From NCBI GenBank assembly GCA_020832005.1, contig JAFIFN010000023.1, positions 1 through 37,035 on the forward strand: 37,035 nt of DNA, written 5' to 3'. How positions within the stretch are numbered: position 1 is the stretch's first letter; every line of letters begins with the position of its first letter. The translations under genes and the position numbers were made by a program. Positions 1 to 9,273 of this stretch are shown here, piece by piece. The notes below the pieces were generated by a model. The model was not told the origin of the DNA. It saw only the letters and a list, made by a program, of their open reading frames with translations, and did not search any database. The DNA comes from Gammaproteobacteria bacterium (lineage in GTDB: Bacteria; Pseudomonadota; Gammaproteobacteria; Steroidobacterales; PWYM01).

Positions 1-5
1 CGCAT

Positions 6-62
6 GTCCGGTGGTGTGGGAGGACGGCGGGGGTGACCCCGCCTCCTACCCTATTTCTGGAC
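6..62 (+). promoter_or_regulatory. Structured leader (long stem with GNRA loop) before gcvT
   Basis: An imperfect stem spans 18-51. Bases 18-24 pair with 44-47 and 49-51 (A48 bulged), and 26-32 pair with 37-43 (C25 bulged). The loop is GTGA at 33-36, which fits the GNRA tetraloop rule. Outside it GTCC (6-9) can pair with GGAC (59-62), closing an internal loop of 10-17 and 52-58. The gcvT ribosome binding site follows within four bases. There is no T-run, so a simple intrinsic terminator is unlikely. I do not see the conserved core of the glycine riboswitch. The element may be cut by the window edge, and its function is inference. Confidence 0.4.
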
Positions 63-77
63 TGCAGGAGTTCCTCG

Positions 78-1163
78 ATGAGTCTTCGTACACCGCTCTA
101 TCCCCAGCATGTCGAGGCAGATGCGAAGATCGTCGACTTCGGCGGTTGGGACATGCCGCTGCACTACGGCTCGCAGCTCGATGAACATCATGCCGTACGT
201 CGCAGTGCGGGCGTTTTCGACGTCTCGCATATGGGCGTGGTTGACCTGCGAGGGAGCGATCCCCGCGGCCTGCTCGCCCGGGTCATGGCCAACAATCCCG
301 ACAAGCTCACAGCGCCGGGTCGCGCGATGTACACCTGCATGCTCAACGAGCGCGGCGGCGTCATCGATGATCTGATCGTCTACCGCTTTGCCGATGATTT
401 TTACCGCGTCGTCGTCAATGCCGGCACCCGCCGCGGCGACATCGACTGGCTGTCACGGCATGCCGGCGGCTTCGGCGTCACGGTGCATGAACGCAACGAG
501 CTTGGCATGCTCGCAGTCCAGGGGCCCCATGCCCGCGCGCTGGCGGCTCCGTTGCTGCCCGTGTCTGAGGCACAGACGCTGGCGCTCAAGCCCTTCTCAG
601 CCTGCCAGGATGGCGACTGGATGGTGGCGCGCACCGGCTATACCGGCGAGGACGGTTGGGAGATCGTGCTGCCGCAGGCGCAGCTGGTATCCCTCTGGTA
701 TGCACTGCTTGGCGCTGGCATCCAGCCCTGCGGACTCGGCGCGCGCGACACGCTGCGACTCGAAGCGGGCATGAATCTCTACGGTCAGGATATGGACCAG
801 GACACCTCGCCCCTTGAATCCGGGCTGGGATGGACCGTGGCGTGGACGCCCGAAGAGCGCGATTTCATCGGCCGTGCGGCGCTCGAGGCCCAACGCGCCG
901 CCGGAGGGCTGAAGCGATTCGTCGGGCTGCTGCTTACCGAGCGCGGCGTGCTGCGTGCCCACCAGCGCGTCATCACGCCCACGGGTGACGGCGAACTCAC
1001 CAGCGGCACGTTCTCACCGACGCTGGGGCGCGCTATTGGGCTGGCACGGTTGCCTGCCGGTGACTCGGATCAATGCGAAGTCGAGATTCGCGGCCGACGC
1101 CTGCATGCACGCATCGTGCGTCCGCCGTTCGTCCGGCATGGCAAGGTGCAGATCGAACTGTAA
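78..1163 (+). CDS. gcvT: Aminomethyltransferase (glycine cleavage T-protein)
   Basis: T-protein of the cytosolic glycine cleavage system. It takes the aminomethyl group from lipoyl-GcvH and passes the one-carbon unit to tetrahydrofolate, releasing ammonia. The 361-residue product matches the usual family length of about 360-370. It begins [12 protein letters not shown] and shows family motifs: [11 protein letters not shown] near residue 20, VFDVSHMG near 47, [11 protein letters not shown] near 95, and a C-terminal barrel domain ending in an RPPFV motif. ATG at 78 is preceded by CAGGAG at 65-70 with good spacing; the frame is open further upstream, but that part has no family similarity. First gene of a gcvT-gcvH-gcvPA-gcvPB run. 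A possible structured leader lies just upstream. Confidence 0.97.
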   Translation: MSLRTPLYPQHVEADAKIVDFGGWDMPLHYGSQLDEHHAVRRSAGVFDVSHMGVVDLRGSDPRGLLARVMANNPDKLTAPGRAMYTCMLNERGGVIDDLIVYRFADDFYRVVVNAGTRRGDIDWLSRHAGGFGVTVHERNELGMLAVQGPHARALAAPLLPVSEAQTLALKPFSACQDGDWMVARTGYTGEDGWEIVLPQAQLVSLWYALLGAGIQPCGLGARDTLRLEAGMNLYGQDMDQDTSPLESGLGWTVAWTPEERDFIGRAALEAQRAAGGLKRFVGLLLTERGVLRAHQRVITPTGDGELTSGTFSPTLGRAIGLARLPAGDSDQCEVEIRGRRLHARIVRPPFVRHGKVQIEL

Positions 1164-1236
1164 GGAAGAAGTGTTTGCGCAAGCGGCCGCAGGCGCGCTG
1201 CCCGGGCCAGTCGAAACGTGGAAGTGGGAGACAACC

Positions 1237-1629
1237 ATGAGCGAAGTTCCGTCGGATCTCAGGTACACATCTGATCATGAATGGCTGCGTGAGGAGGACG
1301 ATGGCAGCGTCGTCGTCGGCATCACCGACCATGCCCAGGGCGCACTCGGTGAGCTGGTATTCGTCGAAGTGCCCGAAACCGGCAGCGATGTCACCCAGGG
1401 GGATGCCTGTGCGGTGGTCGAATCCGTCAAGGCGGCCTCCGACGTATATGCTCCACTCAACGGCGAGATTCTCGAGGTCAACGAGGCCATCGCCGATGCG
1501 CCCGAAAAGGTCAACCAGGACCCGTATGGCGACGGCTGGCTTTTCCGCATGCGCCCGCATGATGCGAAAGACCTGGACGAACTGCTCGAAGCGGAGGCCT
1601 ACCAGGCCCTGCTCGACGAGCTCGACTGA
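1237..1629 (+). CDS. gcvH: Glycine cleavage system H protein
   Basis: The lipoyl carrier protein that shuttles the aminomethyl intermediate between GcvP, GcvT and the lipoamide dehydrogenase. The product is 130 residues, the usual size. The start [11 protein letters not shown] leads into the family motif SDHEWLR at 12-18, and the lipoylated lysine is K65 in the motif [12 protein letters not shown] at 1237 follows GTGGGAG at 1224-1230. The reading frame is open upstream into the end of gcvT, but that part is unrelated to GcvH. The 73-base gap after gcvT is G+C-rich and shows no other signal. LipB, encoded at the other end of this window, would provide its octanoyl modification. Confidence 0.97.
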   Translation: MSEVPSDLRYTSDHEWLREEDDGSVVVGITDHAQGALGELVFVEVPETGSDVTQGDACAVVESVKAASDVYAPLNGEILEVNEAIADAPEKVNQDPYGDGWLFRMRPHDAKDLDELLEAEAYQALLDELD

Positions 1630-1659
1630 CGATACGGCCACGCGGCCGAGGATGTGATC

Positions 1660-3033
1660 ATGGCGTTTATTCCCCACACCCAGGGCGATATCTCGGAGAT
1701 GCTGGCAGCCATCGGTGCGGCCAGCATCAACGAGCTGTTCGACGAGATACCGGAAAGTCTTCGCGTGGACGATCTGCCCGGGATTCCCGAGGCCATTGGC
1801 GAGATGGAGATCACGCGGCTGATGCAGGCGCGTGCTGCACAGGATCGTGGTGCCCTGTGTTTCATCGGTGCGGGTGCCTATGAGCATCATGTGCCGGCGG
1901 CCGTGTGGGAGATCACCACGCGTGGTGAGTACTACAGCGCCTATACGCCTTACCAGGCCGAGGCCAGCCAGGGCACCCTGCAGCTGATCTACGAATACCA
2001 GTCCATGATGGCCAGTCTCACCGGACTGGATGTCTCGAATGCCTCGCTGTACGACGGCGCCTCGGCGGTGGCCGAAGCGGCCCTGATGGCCGTGCGCGCG
2101 AACCGGCGTTCGAAGTCGCGCCGGATTCTTGTTCCGCGCACACTCTCGCCGGTATACACGCGGGTGACCTCGGCGATCGCCGGAACCCAGGGCATCAGCT
2201 TCGAGCGCGTGGATTTCGATGTCGCGACCGGCACCACGCCACTGGCCGCGCTGAGCGAATGGGAGGGCGAGGACATCACCGCGCTGGTGATTCCACAGCC
2301 GGGGTTTCTCGGCTGTCTCGAGGATGTTGATGCGCTGACCGACTGGGCGCACGCACACGGTGCGCTTGTCATCGCCGTGGTCAATCCGCTGTCGCTGGCA
2401 CTGCTGCGCCCGCCCGGCGAGTGGGGGCAGGCCGGCGCCGACATCGCCTGTGGCGAGGGACAGCCGCTGGGCGTGCCGCTGTCTTCGGGCGGACCGTACT
2501 TCGGGTTCATGACCACGCGCATGGCTCATGTGCGCCAGATGCCGGGCCGGATCGTCGGGCGCACCGAGGATCTCGATGGAAAGCCGGGCTTCACGCTGAC
2601 GCTGCAGGCGCGCGAGCAGCACATCCGGCGCTCGAAGGCGACCTCCAACATCTGCACCAACCAGGGTCTGATGGTGACGGCGGCGACGATCTACATGTCA
2701 CTGCTGGGCGCCGAGGGCCTGGCGCGTGTGGCTGCCGCCAGTCATGCCAATACCCGGCAGCTGGCCGACGCCCTGTGCACGGTTCCGGGCGTGGATCGGG
2801 CCTTCGCCACGCCGTGTTTTCATGAGACCGTGCTTAAGCTCGACCGACCCGTGGCGCCGGTACTCAAGGGACTCGCAGAGCACGACATCCTCGGCGGATT
2901 TGACCTTTCCGCCGACTATCCGGAACTCGGCCACGCAATGCTGGTGTGTGCCACGGAAACCAAGACCGCCGAGGACATCGCAAGCTACGGGCGCGCCCTG
3001 TCCACGGTGTTGAAGCAGCTGAAGGTGGCCTGA
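1660..3033 (+). CDS. gcvPA: Glycine dehydrogenase (decarboxylating) subunit 1
   Basis: N-terminal half of the split P-protein. With GcvPB it forms the PLP enzyme that decarboxylates glycine and loads the aminomethyl group on GcvH. The product has 457 residues, typical for GcvPA. Recognisable stretches include [13 protein letters not shown] at the start, [15 protein letters not shown] near residue 70, and [14 protein letters not shown] near 95-108. ATG 1660 lies 7 bases after GAGGA (1648-1652). The GTG at 1654 in the same frame is too close to this site, so I prefer 1660. The gene starts 30 bases after gcvH, and gcvPB begins one base after its stop. Many gammaproteobacteria instead have one fused gcvP, so the split form is useful for placing the organism. 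Confidence 0.96.
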   Translation: MAFIPHTQGDISEMLAAIGAASINELFDEIPESLRVDDLPGIPEAIGEMEITRLMQARAAQDRGALCFIGAGAYEHHVPAAVWEITTRGEYYSAYTPYQAEASQGTLQLIYEYQSMMASLTGLDVSNASLYDGASAVAEAALMAVRANRRSKSRRILVPRTLSPVYTRVTSAIAGTQGISFERVDFDVATGTTPLAALSEWEGEDITALVIPQPGFLGCLEDVDALTDWAHAHGALVIAVVNPLSLALLRPPGEWGQAGADIACGEGQPLGVPLSSGGPYFGFMTTRMAHVRQMPGRIVGRTEDLDGKPGFTLTLQAREQHIRRSKATSNICTNQGLMVTAATIYMSLLGAEGLARVAAASHANTRQLADALCTVPGVDRAFATPCFHETVLKLDRPVAPVLKGLAEHDILGGFDLSADYPELGHAMLVCATETKTAEDIASYGRALSTVLKQLKVA

Positions 3034-3034
3034 T

Positions 3035-4498
3035 ATGACTGAACCCTTGATCTTCGAACACTCCCGCGCTGGACGTTACGCGCGCGCCCAGGCCCCGAAC
3101 GTGCGTGCGGAGCTCGACCTGCCGCCGTCGCTGCTGCGCAAATCTGCGCCCAACCTGCCGGAGGTGTCGGAACTGCAGGCCGTGCGCCACTACACTCGCC
3201 TGTCACAGCTGAACTTCTCGATAGACACGCACTTCTATCCGCTGGGTTCGTGCACGATGAAATACAACCCGCGTGCCTGCAACAAGCTGGCGATGCTGCC
3301 CGGACTGGTGGACCGGCACCCGCTGGCGCCCGCCTCGCACAGCCAGGGTTTCCTGCAGTGCATGTTCGAACTCCAGGAAATGCTCAAGTCGGTGACCGGC
3401 ATGAAGGCGGTATCGCTGACGCCGATGGCCGGTGCCCAGGGCGAGCTTGCCGGCGTGCTGATGATCCGGGCCTATCATCATGCCCGCGGCGATCATCACC
3501 GCAACGAGATCCTCGTGCCCGACGCCGCCCACGGCACGAATCCTGCGACGGCAACGATGTGCGGTATGAGCGTCGTCGAGTTGCCGACTGATGCTGACGG
3601 CGACGTCGACATCGCCGCCCTCGAGAAAGCCGTGGGTCCGAACACCGCGGGCATCATGCTCACCAACCCTTCCACGGTAGGCGTGTTCGAACGCAAGATC
3701 GAGCGCATCGCAAAGATCGTGCACGCCGCCGGCGGGCTGCTCTACTACGATGGCGCAAATCTCAACGCCATTCTCGGCAAGGTTCGCCCGGGTGACATGG
3801 GCTTCGATGTCATTCACATGAACCTGCACAAGATTTTTGCGCGGGGGCGGGGGGGCCGCGGCCCTGGTTCGGGTGCCGTGGGTGTGGGCGAGCGCCTCAA
3901 GCCGTTCATGCCGATTCCGGTGGTGGCGCAGGAAGAGGGCAAGTATCGCTGGCTGGATGAACGCGACCTGCCGCAGAGTATCGGGCGCCTGTCGGCGTTT
4001 ATGGGCAATGCGGGCGTGCTGCTGCGCGCGTATGTCTATATGCGCATGCTCGGCCACGACGGCATGAAGCGCGTGGCCGAGTTTGCCACCCTGAATGCCA
4101 ACTATCTTGCCGCGCGGCTCAAGGCCGCCGGCTTCCAGCTTGCCTATCCGGGACGGCGCGCCAGCCACGAGTTCATTATCACGCTCAAGCGCCTGGCCAG
4201 GGATCGGGGTGTCACCGCCATGGATGTGGCAAAGGCGCTGCTCGACTACGGCTACCACGCGCCCACCACCTACTTCCCGCTGCTGGTGCCTGAATGCCTG
4301 CTCATCGAGCCTACCGAAACCGAGTCCAAGGAAGCTCTGGACGGCTTCATCGATGCGATGTGTGACATCATGGAGCGCGCGGTGCGCGACACCGAGCAGC
4401 TCAAGGGTGCGCCCTATACGTTGCCGGTGCGTCGCCTGGATGATGTGCGCGCCGCGCGCAAGCTTGATGTGGCCTGGCGGCCCGACAGCGCCGCCTAG
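3035..4498 (+). CDS. gcvPB: Glycine dehydrogenase (decarboxylating) subunit 2
   Basis: PLP-binding half of the split P-protein, 487 residues. Strong family matches include [10 protein letters not shown] near residue 71, [13 protein letters not shown] near 129, DAAHGTNPA near 164 and DGANLNAI near 242. The PLP lysine is K266 in NLHK. ATG 3035 starts one base after the gcvPA stop, and AAGGTGG lies just upstream within the gcvPA end. One oddity is that residues 267-276 read [10 protein letters not shown], where the family has a nearly invariant HKTF..PHGGGGPG loop. The frame and length are unchanged, and the DNA there is a run of G with few other bases (3839-3866). The rest of the protein looks intact, so either a local sequence error or a real altered loop is possible. 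Confidence 0.95.
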   Translation: MTEPLIFEHSRAGRYARAQAPNVRAELDLPPSLLRKSAPNLPEVSELQAVRHYTRLSQLNFSIDTHFYPLGSCTMKYNPRACNKLAMLPGLVDRHPLAPASHSQGFLQCMFELQEMLKSVTGMKAVSLTPMAGAQGELAGVLMIRAYHHARGDHHRNEILVPDAAHGTNPATATMCGMSVVELPTDADGDVDIAALEKAVGPNTAGIMLTNPSTVGVFERKIERIAKIVHAAGGLLYYDGANLNAILGKVRPGDMGFDVIHMNLHKIFARGRGGRGPGSGAVGVGERLKPFMPIPVVAQEEGKYRWLDERDLPQSIGRLSAFMGNAGVLLRAYVYMRMLGHDGMKRVAEFATLNANYLAARLKAAGFQLAYPGRRASHEFIITLKRLARDRGVTAMDVAKALLDYGYHAPTTYFPLLVPECLLIEPTETESKEALDGFIDAMCDIMERAVRDTEQLKGAPYTLPVRRLDDVRAARKLDVAWRPDSAA

Positions 4499-4534
4499 AG
4501 GCGGGCATGGTATCGGCGTTTACTGGAGAAAGAA

Positions 4535-5473
4535 TTGACGGCATTGATCTGCGGCTCGCTGGCCTTCGACAACATCATGGTCTTCCCCGGACGCTTTCGC
4601 GAGCACATTCTGCCCGATCGCATCCACATGCTGAATGTTGCGTTCATGGTGCCGGAGATGCGCCGTGAGTTCGGTGGCTGTGCCGGCAATATAGCCTTCA
4701 ACCTCCACGGCATCGGTGGTGCCGCGCTGCCGATGGGCACCGTCGGGCAGGACTTCGATGCTTATCAGCAGTGGCTGGACGCCAAGGGCATTGATACCCG
4801 ATACCTGCGCCGTATCGATGATCGCTTCACGGCACAGGCCTACATTACGACGGATCTGGATGACAACCAGATCACGGCTTTTCATCCCGGAGCGATGGAG
4901 CAATCGCATCTCAACAAGGTGCCGACCGATGCGGGTGTGAGCATCGGCATCATCGCGCCCGACGGCCGGGACGGCATGATAGAACATGCACGCCAGTTCG
5001 CCGAGGCGGAGATTCCGTTCATTTTCGATCCCGGCCAGGGCCTGCCGATGTTCGAGGATGCGCAGTTACGTGACTTCCTCGATATGGCGAGTTGGGTGAC
5101 GGTCAACGACTACGAGGCCGGTCTGCTGCAGCAGAAGACCGGGCTCGCACCGGCAGAAATTGCCGAGCGGGTACGCGCCCTGGTGATTACTCGCGGTGGC
5201 GAAGGCTCGGTGATCTGGGTCGGCGACCGCCGGCTGGACATTCCGGCGGTGCGGCCCGCGGCCCTGGTCGACCCGACCGGCTGCGGGGACGCCTATCGCG
5301 CAGGCCTGCTGCACGGCCTGATGCACGAGGCCGACTGGGAGATCACCGGCCGCCTGGCCTCGTTGCTGGGCGCCATGAAGATTGCCAGTCCGGGGACACA
5401 GAACCACAGCGTAAGCCGCGAGCTCGTGGCCAGCGAATTCCGTGCGGCTTTCGATAGCGACCTGGGGTTCTGA
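4535..5473 (+). CDS. PfkB/ribokinase-family sugar or nucleoside kinase
   Basis: A cytosolic kinase of the ribokinase superfamily, 312 residues. The N-terminal glycine motif is GGCAGNIAFNL at 47-57. The C-terminal signature is DPTGCGDAYRAG at 246-257, and D252 is the expected catalytic base. The start is TTG at 4535, placed 6 bases after GGAG (4525-4528). No ATG candidate fits both the site and the conserved N-terminus (CGSLAFDNIMVF). It follows gcvPB by 36 bases and may be co-transcribed, though no metabolic link with glycine cleavage is obvious. The sequence looks closer to the adenosine-kinase/ribokinase group than to phosphofructokinase. The substrate cannot be read from the sequence. Confidence 0.88.
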   Translation: MTALICGSLAFDNIMVFPGRFREHILPDRIHMLNVAFMVPEMRREFGGCAGNIAFNLHGIGGAALPMGTVGQDFDAYQQWLDAKGIDTRYLRRIDDRFTAQAYITTDLDDNQITAFHPGAMEQSHLNKVPTDAGVSIGIIAPDGRDGMIEHARQFAEAEIPFIFDPGQGLPMFEDAQLRDFLDMASWVTVNDYEAGLLQQKTGLAPAEIAERVRALVITRGGEGSVIWVGDRRLDIPAVRPAALVDPTGCGDAYRAGLLHGLMHEADWEITGRLASLLGAMKIASPGTQNHSVSRELVASEFRAAFDSDLGF

Positions 5474-5557
5474 GCCCGTCGTGGGTGTGTGGAATGTTCC
5501 TCCCCGTCGAGTGTCTTAATATCTCCAGGGGCAATTGAAGGCCAGCGGAGAGTCGTG

Positions 5558-8413
5558 ATGAACCATGGAAGGGGCGTGTTTGCGGGCGCAAGGCTTGCCG
5601 CGCTGATGTTGTTGCTGCTGGCGCCGGTCATGTTGCGGGCGGAATTGCCGCTTGAGGTGCTCGGCGATGTGCCTGCCGATGAGTCCCCCGACTGGGCAGC
5701 CACCCTGTCGCGTATCGCACCGGGCGTGGTGTCGATTCGCGTGGACGGCACGCGTGCCTTTGATACCGAGTGGAACCAGTCAACCCAGGCCACCGGCTTC
5801 GTCGTCGATGCCAAGCGTGGGCTGATCCTGACCAATCGCCATGTGGTGATGCCGGGGCCGGTGGTCGCGATGGCCGTGTTCCTGAACCAGGAAGAAGTGC
5901 CGCTGACGCCGGTGTACCGGGATCCGGTGCATGATTTCGGGCTGTTCCGTTACGACCCGTCAGCGCTGAGTTTCATCGAACCTGCAGAGTTGCCGCTGGC
6001 ACCCGAGGCGGCCCGCGTTGGCCGCGAGATCCGCGTCGTGGGCAACGACGCCGGTGAGCAGCTGTCGATTCTCGCCGGGACGCTGGCACGCCTGGATCGC
6101 CAGGCGCCGGACTACGGTCGCGGCCGCTACAACGACTTCAATACGTTTTACCTGCAGGCCGCATCCGGCACCTCCGGCGGTTCGTCGGGCTCGCCGGTGA
6201 TCGATATCAACGGCCAGGTGCTGGCACTCAATGCCGGCGGCCGGGCGCAGGCACAATCGAGCTTTTTTCTGCCGCTGGATCGCGTGCTGCGCGCCCTTGA
6301 GCTGATCCGTGCCGGCGAGCCGGTGGCCCGTGGCACGCTGCAGACCACGTTCGTGCGCCAGTCCTATGCCGAGTTGCGTCGACTCGGACTCGACGAGGCC
6401 ACGGAAGGCGAGGTTCGCGAGGCGTTCCCGGAGCAGACGGGTATGCTGGTGGTCGAGCAGATTCTGCCGGGCGCACCGGCCTCTGAGGCGTTGCAGCCAG
6501 GCGATATCCTGCTTGCGGTCAATGGTGATCTGCTTACCGAGTTCCTGCCGCTGTCGATCGCGCTTGACGATCATGTGGGCGCGCCGGTCAGCCTGTCGCT
6601 CCAGCGCGGCGACCAGCGCCTCGACGTCGATATCGAAGTCACCGACCTGCACGCGATCACGCCCGACCAGTTCATCTACGTCGGTGATGCCGTCGTACAT
6701 CGACTCTCCTACCAGCAGGCGCGTCACTACAACCTGCCCACCGAGGGGGTGTATGTGGCCAATCCCGGCTACGTGTTCGCCACTGCGGCGATACCGCGTG
6801 GCGCGGTCATCCTGGAATTCAACGGGCGTGCCACGCCGGGGTTGGATGATTTCGAGTCGGCGCTGGCCGAGATCGCCCACGGTCAGCGTGTTGCCGTGCG
6901 CTTCGTGACCCTGGATGATCCTTCCAGCCCGCAGTTACGGGTCATGCAGATGGGACGCGACTGGTTTCCGGCTGAGCGCTGTGCGCGCGATGACCCCAGC
7001 GGTCACTGGCCCTGTACGCCCTTGGCCGAGCCGCCTCCCTCGGCTCCCCCGGCTGCGGCCAGCACGCGCTTCGTGCCCCAGAGTGATCGCCGCGTGCGCG
7101 AGGTGGCCGCCTCGCTGGTACTGGTGAACTTCGACATGCCCTATGTGCTCTCCGGCATCAACGAGCGGCACTACTATGGCACCGGCCTGGTCGTGGACGC
7201 AGCGCGTGGCCTGGTGGTCGTCGATCGCAACACGGTGCCGGTGTCGCTGGGCGATGTTCGCCTGACCTTCGCCGGCTCGCTGGAGATACCCGGTCGCGTG
7301 GAATACCTGCACCCGATCCACAACCTGGCCATCGTCTCCTATGATCCGGCCTTGATCGGGGATACACCGGTGCGCAGCGCGCGCCTGTCCACCGGCGGTC
7401 TGCCGTCGGCCGGCGATCGCGCCTGGGTCGTGGGCTTGCGGCCGGATCACTCGCTGATCAGCCAGGCCACCGAGGTGTCCTCGGTGGAACCTGCGAATTT
7501 TCCGTTGTCGCGAACGCTGGGCTTTCGCAACGTCAACCTGGATGTGATCCGCCTGGTCAATCCACCCAGTGAAGTCGATGGCGTCGTGCTCGACAACAGT
7601 GGCAGGATCATGGCGAAGTGGTCGAGCTTCCTGGTCGATGGTGCCGGTGAGGCCGAGCAGTCGACCATGGGCATTGCCGCCGAGCTGGTTGCCGAGACGC
7701 TTGAGGCCCACGTATCTCAGCGGGCATTGCAGTCCCTGGAAGTCGAATGGCGCATGCTGCCGCTGGCCGGTGCACGACGCCTGGGTGTCGACGAGGCGTG
7801 GGTGCGGCGCTTCGAGGAATTCTCGCCACGCCGTCGCCAGATGCTCAGCGTGGTCCGGGTGGTGGCAGGTACGCCGGCGGCCGAGCTGCTGCAGTCGGGT
7901 GATGTGCTGCTGAGTATCGACGGCCAGCCGGTGAATACCTTCAGGGCCGTTGAACGCGCCAGTCAGCGCGACACCGTCGAGCTCAAGATCTGGCGCAACA
8001 ATGCCGAGCACCGCGTGGAAGTGCCCACGGTTGCGCTGGAGGGTGAGGATGTGGATCGTGTGCTGCGTTGGGCCGGTGCGCTGCTGCAGCCGCCGCACCG
8101 CGCGCTTGCCGCGCAACGGGGCATTCCGCGCGACGGCGTCTATGTCAGTTACTTCGCGTTCGGCTCGCCGGCATCGCGCTACAACCTGTGGGCGGGGCGG
8201 CGCATCGTCGAGGTCAACGGTCAGCCGACGCCTGACATGGATGCATTCATTGCAGTGGTCTCGGCGCTGGGCGAGGACGACGCGGTCCGGCTGCGCACCA
8301 TCAACTGGAACAACGTGCCACAGGTCATCACGCTGCGACTCGATGAGCGCTACTGGCCGGCCTACGAGCTTAAGCGCACGCAGGCGGGCTGGGAGCGTCA
8401 CGAGTTACGATGA
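5558..8413 (+). CDS. Double HtrA-like serine protease with PDZ domains (Nma111/DEG7-like)
   Basis: A 951-residue protein with a signal-peptide-like N-terminus (hydrophobic core about 13-26, possible cleavage after LRA at 28), so probably periplasmic. The first trypsin-like domain (about 45-250) has a complete triad: H95 in NRHVV, D126 in HDFG and S210 in GGSSGSPV. Two PDZ-like segments follow (about 255-370 and 375-470), then a Pro/Ala linker near 490-510. A second protease-like domain (about 515-715) keeps the fold pattern, but the triad positions read N558, N589 and about E672, so it is predicted inactive. Two more PDZ-like segments follow. This two-half plan, with a decayed second half, matches yeast Nma111 and plant DEG7 rather than DegP. 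ATG 5558 follows GGAGAG (5547-5552); an upstream in-frame ATG at 5489 would spoil the signal peptide. The M23 gene overlaps its stop. Confidence 0.9.
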   Translation: MNHGRGVFAGARLAALMLLLLAPVMLRAELPLEVLGDVPADESPDWAATLSRIAPGVVSIRVDGTRAFDTEWNQSTQATGFVVDAKRGLILTNRHVVMPGPVVAMAVFLNQEEVPLTPVYRDPVHDFGLFRYDPSALSFIEPAELPLAPEAARVGREIRVVGNDAGEQLSILAGTLARLDRQAPDYGRGRYNDFNTFYLQAASGTSGGSSGSPVIDINGQVLALNAGGRAQAQSSFFLPLDRVLRALELIRAGEPVARGTLQTTFVRQSYAELRRLGLDEATEGEVREAFPEQTGMLVVEQILPGAPASEALQPGDILLAVNGDLLTEFLPLSIALDDHVGAPVSLSLQRGDQRLDVDIEVTDLHAITPDQFIYVGDAVVHRLSYQQARHYNLPTEGVYVANPGYVFATAAIPRGAVILEFNGRATPGLDDFESALAEIAHGQRVAVRFVTLDDPSSPQLRVMQMGRDWFPAERCARDDPSGHWPCTPLAEPPPSAPPAAASTRFVPQSDRRVREVAASLVLVNFDMPYVLSGINERHYYGTGLVVDAARGLVVVDRNTVPVSLGDVRLTFAGSLEIPGRVEYLHPIHNLAIVSYDPALIGDTPVRSARLSTGGLPSAGDRAWVVGLRPDHSLISQATEVSSVEPANFPLSRTLGFRNVNLDVIRLVNPPSEVDGVVLDNSGRIMAKWSSFLVDGAGEAEQSTMGIAAELVAETLEAHVSQRALQSLEVEWRMLPLAGARRLGVDEAWVRRFEEFSPRRRQMLSVVRVVAGTPAAELLQSGDVLLSIDGQPVNTFRAVERASQRDTVELKIWRNNAEHRVEVPTVALEGEDVDRVLRWAGALLQPPHRALAAQRGIPRDGVYVSYFAFGSPASRYNLWAGRRIVEVNGQPTPDMDAFIAVVSALGEDDAVRLRTINWNNVPQVITLRLDERYWPAYELKRTQAGWERHELR

Positions 8414-9273
8414 TGTCCCTGCGCTTCATGGTCGCCATGGCGGCGATCGTGCTGCTCGCTTCAGGCCTGCCGGCGTCGTGGAGTGCCGCCGAGACAGTGT
8501 CGCGCGCGCCCTCAGGCGACGTGTGGGTGCGCGAGCAAGATGCAGGAGATGCCGTGCGCCTGGTGCTTGTCAACGAGCACTTCGCACCGGTGCATGTTGC
8601 CTGGCATCTCTCCGAGATGGAAAACACCTCGGTGGACGGGGTGACGGCCGGGACGCTGGTGGTGGCGCCGCGCGCCGAGCGGGGCCTTGTCACCGTGCGC
8701 GGCGCACGGCCGGGTGCCTGGGGTTTTCGGTATCACTTTCACTTCCTCCATGGGGACCCGCTGGCAGAGCACGCAGCCGACGCTGTCTACCGCCCGCCAT
8801 TCAAGCCCGGCGCGCGCTTTCGTATCACCCAGGCCTGGCCCGATGTCTTCACCCATGATGATGTCGCCAGCCACCATGCCATCGACGTCGCAATGCCCGA
8901 AGGTGCCCCCGTGCATGCCGCACGCGCAGGCGTGGTGTTCGAGGTGGCCGATGGCTTCGAGGAAGGCGGTCTGGATGCACAGCGCCTGGCGTCGGCAGCG
9001 AATTTCGTGCGCGTACTCCACGACGACGGTTCGATGGCGCTGTACGCTCACCTGGCGCCCGGTTCCATCAACGTGCAGCCCGGCCACCAGGTGAGCACCG
9101 GTGCGTTACTTGGCGCGGCCGGCAGCACCGGATTCTCTACGGGCCCGCATCTGCATTTCGCCGTTCAGCTCAATACGCCAACAGGGCTTGTTTCCGTGCC
9201 TGTCGTGTTCCGTGGGCCGCAAGATTCGCAGCAGTCACCGCGCCGCGGTGACTGGCTGGCAGCGCCACCCTGA
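8410..9273 (+). CDS. M23-family metallopeptidase (LytM-type), exported
   Basis: A 287-residue protein with an N-terminal export signal (hydrophobic about 5-25, AAE cleavage region) and a C-terminal M23 zinc peptidase domain. The zinc ligands are H155 and D159 in SHHAID and H249 in HLHF; H247 is the usual second catalytic histidine. The middle part (about 35-125) is a beta-rich region found in M23 proteins with a separate N-terminal domain. Such enzymes cut peptide crosslinks in peptidoglycan, or act as activators when the site is lost; here the site is complete. ATG 8410 overlaps the TGA of the protease gene (ATGA), so the two are probably translated together. The next gene is also coupled. 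Confidence 0.92.
   Translation: MMSLRFMVAMAAIVLLASGLPASWSAAETVSRAPSGDVWVREQDAGDAVRLVLVNEHFAPVHVAWHLSEMENTSVDGVTAGTLVVAPRAERGLVTVRGARPGAWGFRYHFHFLHGDPLAEHAADAVYRPPFKPGARFRITQAWPDVFTHDDVASHHAIDVAMPEGAPVHAARAGVVFEVADGFEEGGLDAQRLASAANFVRVLHDDGSMALYAHLAPGSINVQPGHQVSTGALLGAAGSTGFSTGPHLHFAVQLNTPTGLVSVPVVFRGPQDSQQSPRRGDWLAAPP

Noticed and set aside
1-77. Glycine riboswitch before gcvT
   Set aside because: The conserved aptamer core is not present in the visible 77 bases, though more leader may lie outside the window.
1033-2622. Long open frame on the minus strand opposite gcvT-gcvH-gcvPA
   Set aside because: It lies opposite three clear conserved genes, has a composition of low-complexity Arg/His/Gly type and no family similarity; typical of GC-rich antisense frames.
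5517-5522. TAATAT as -10 box for the protease gene
   Set aside because: No acceptable -35 box at 16-18 bases upstream.
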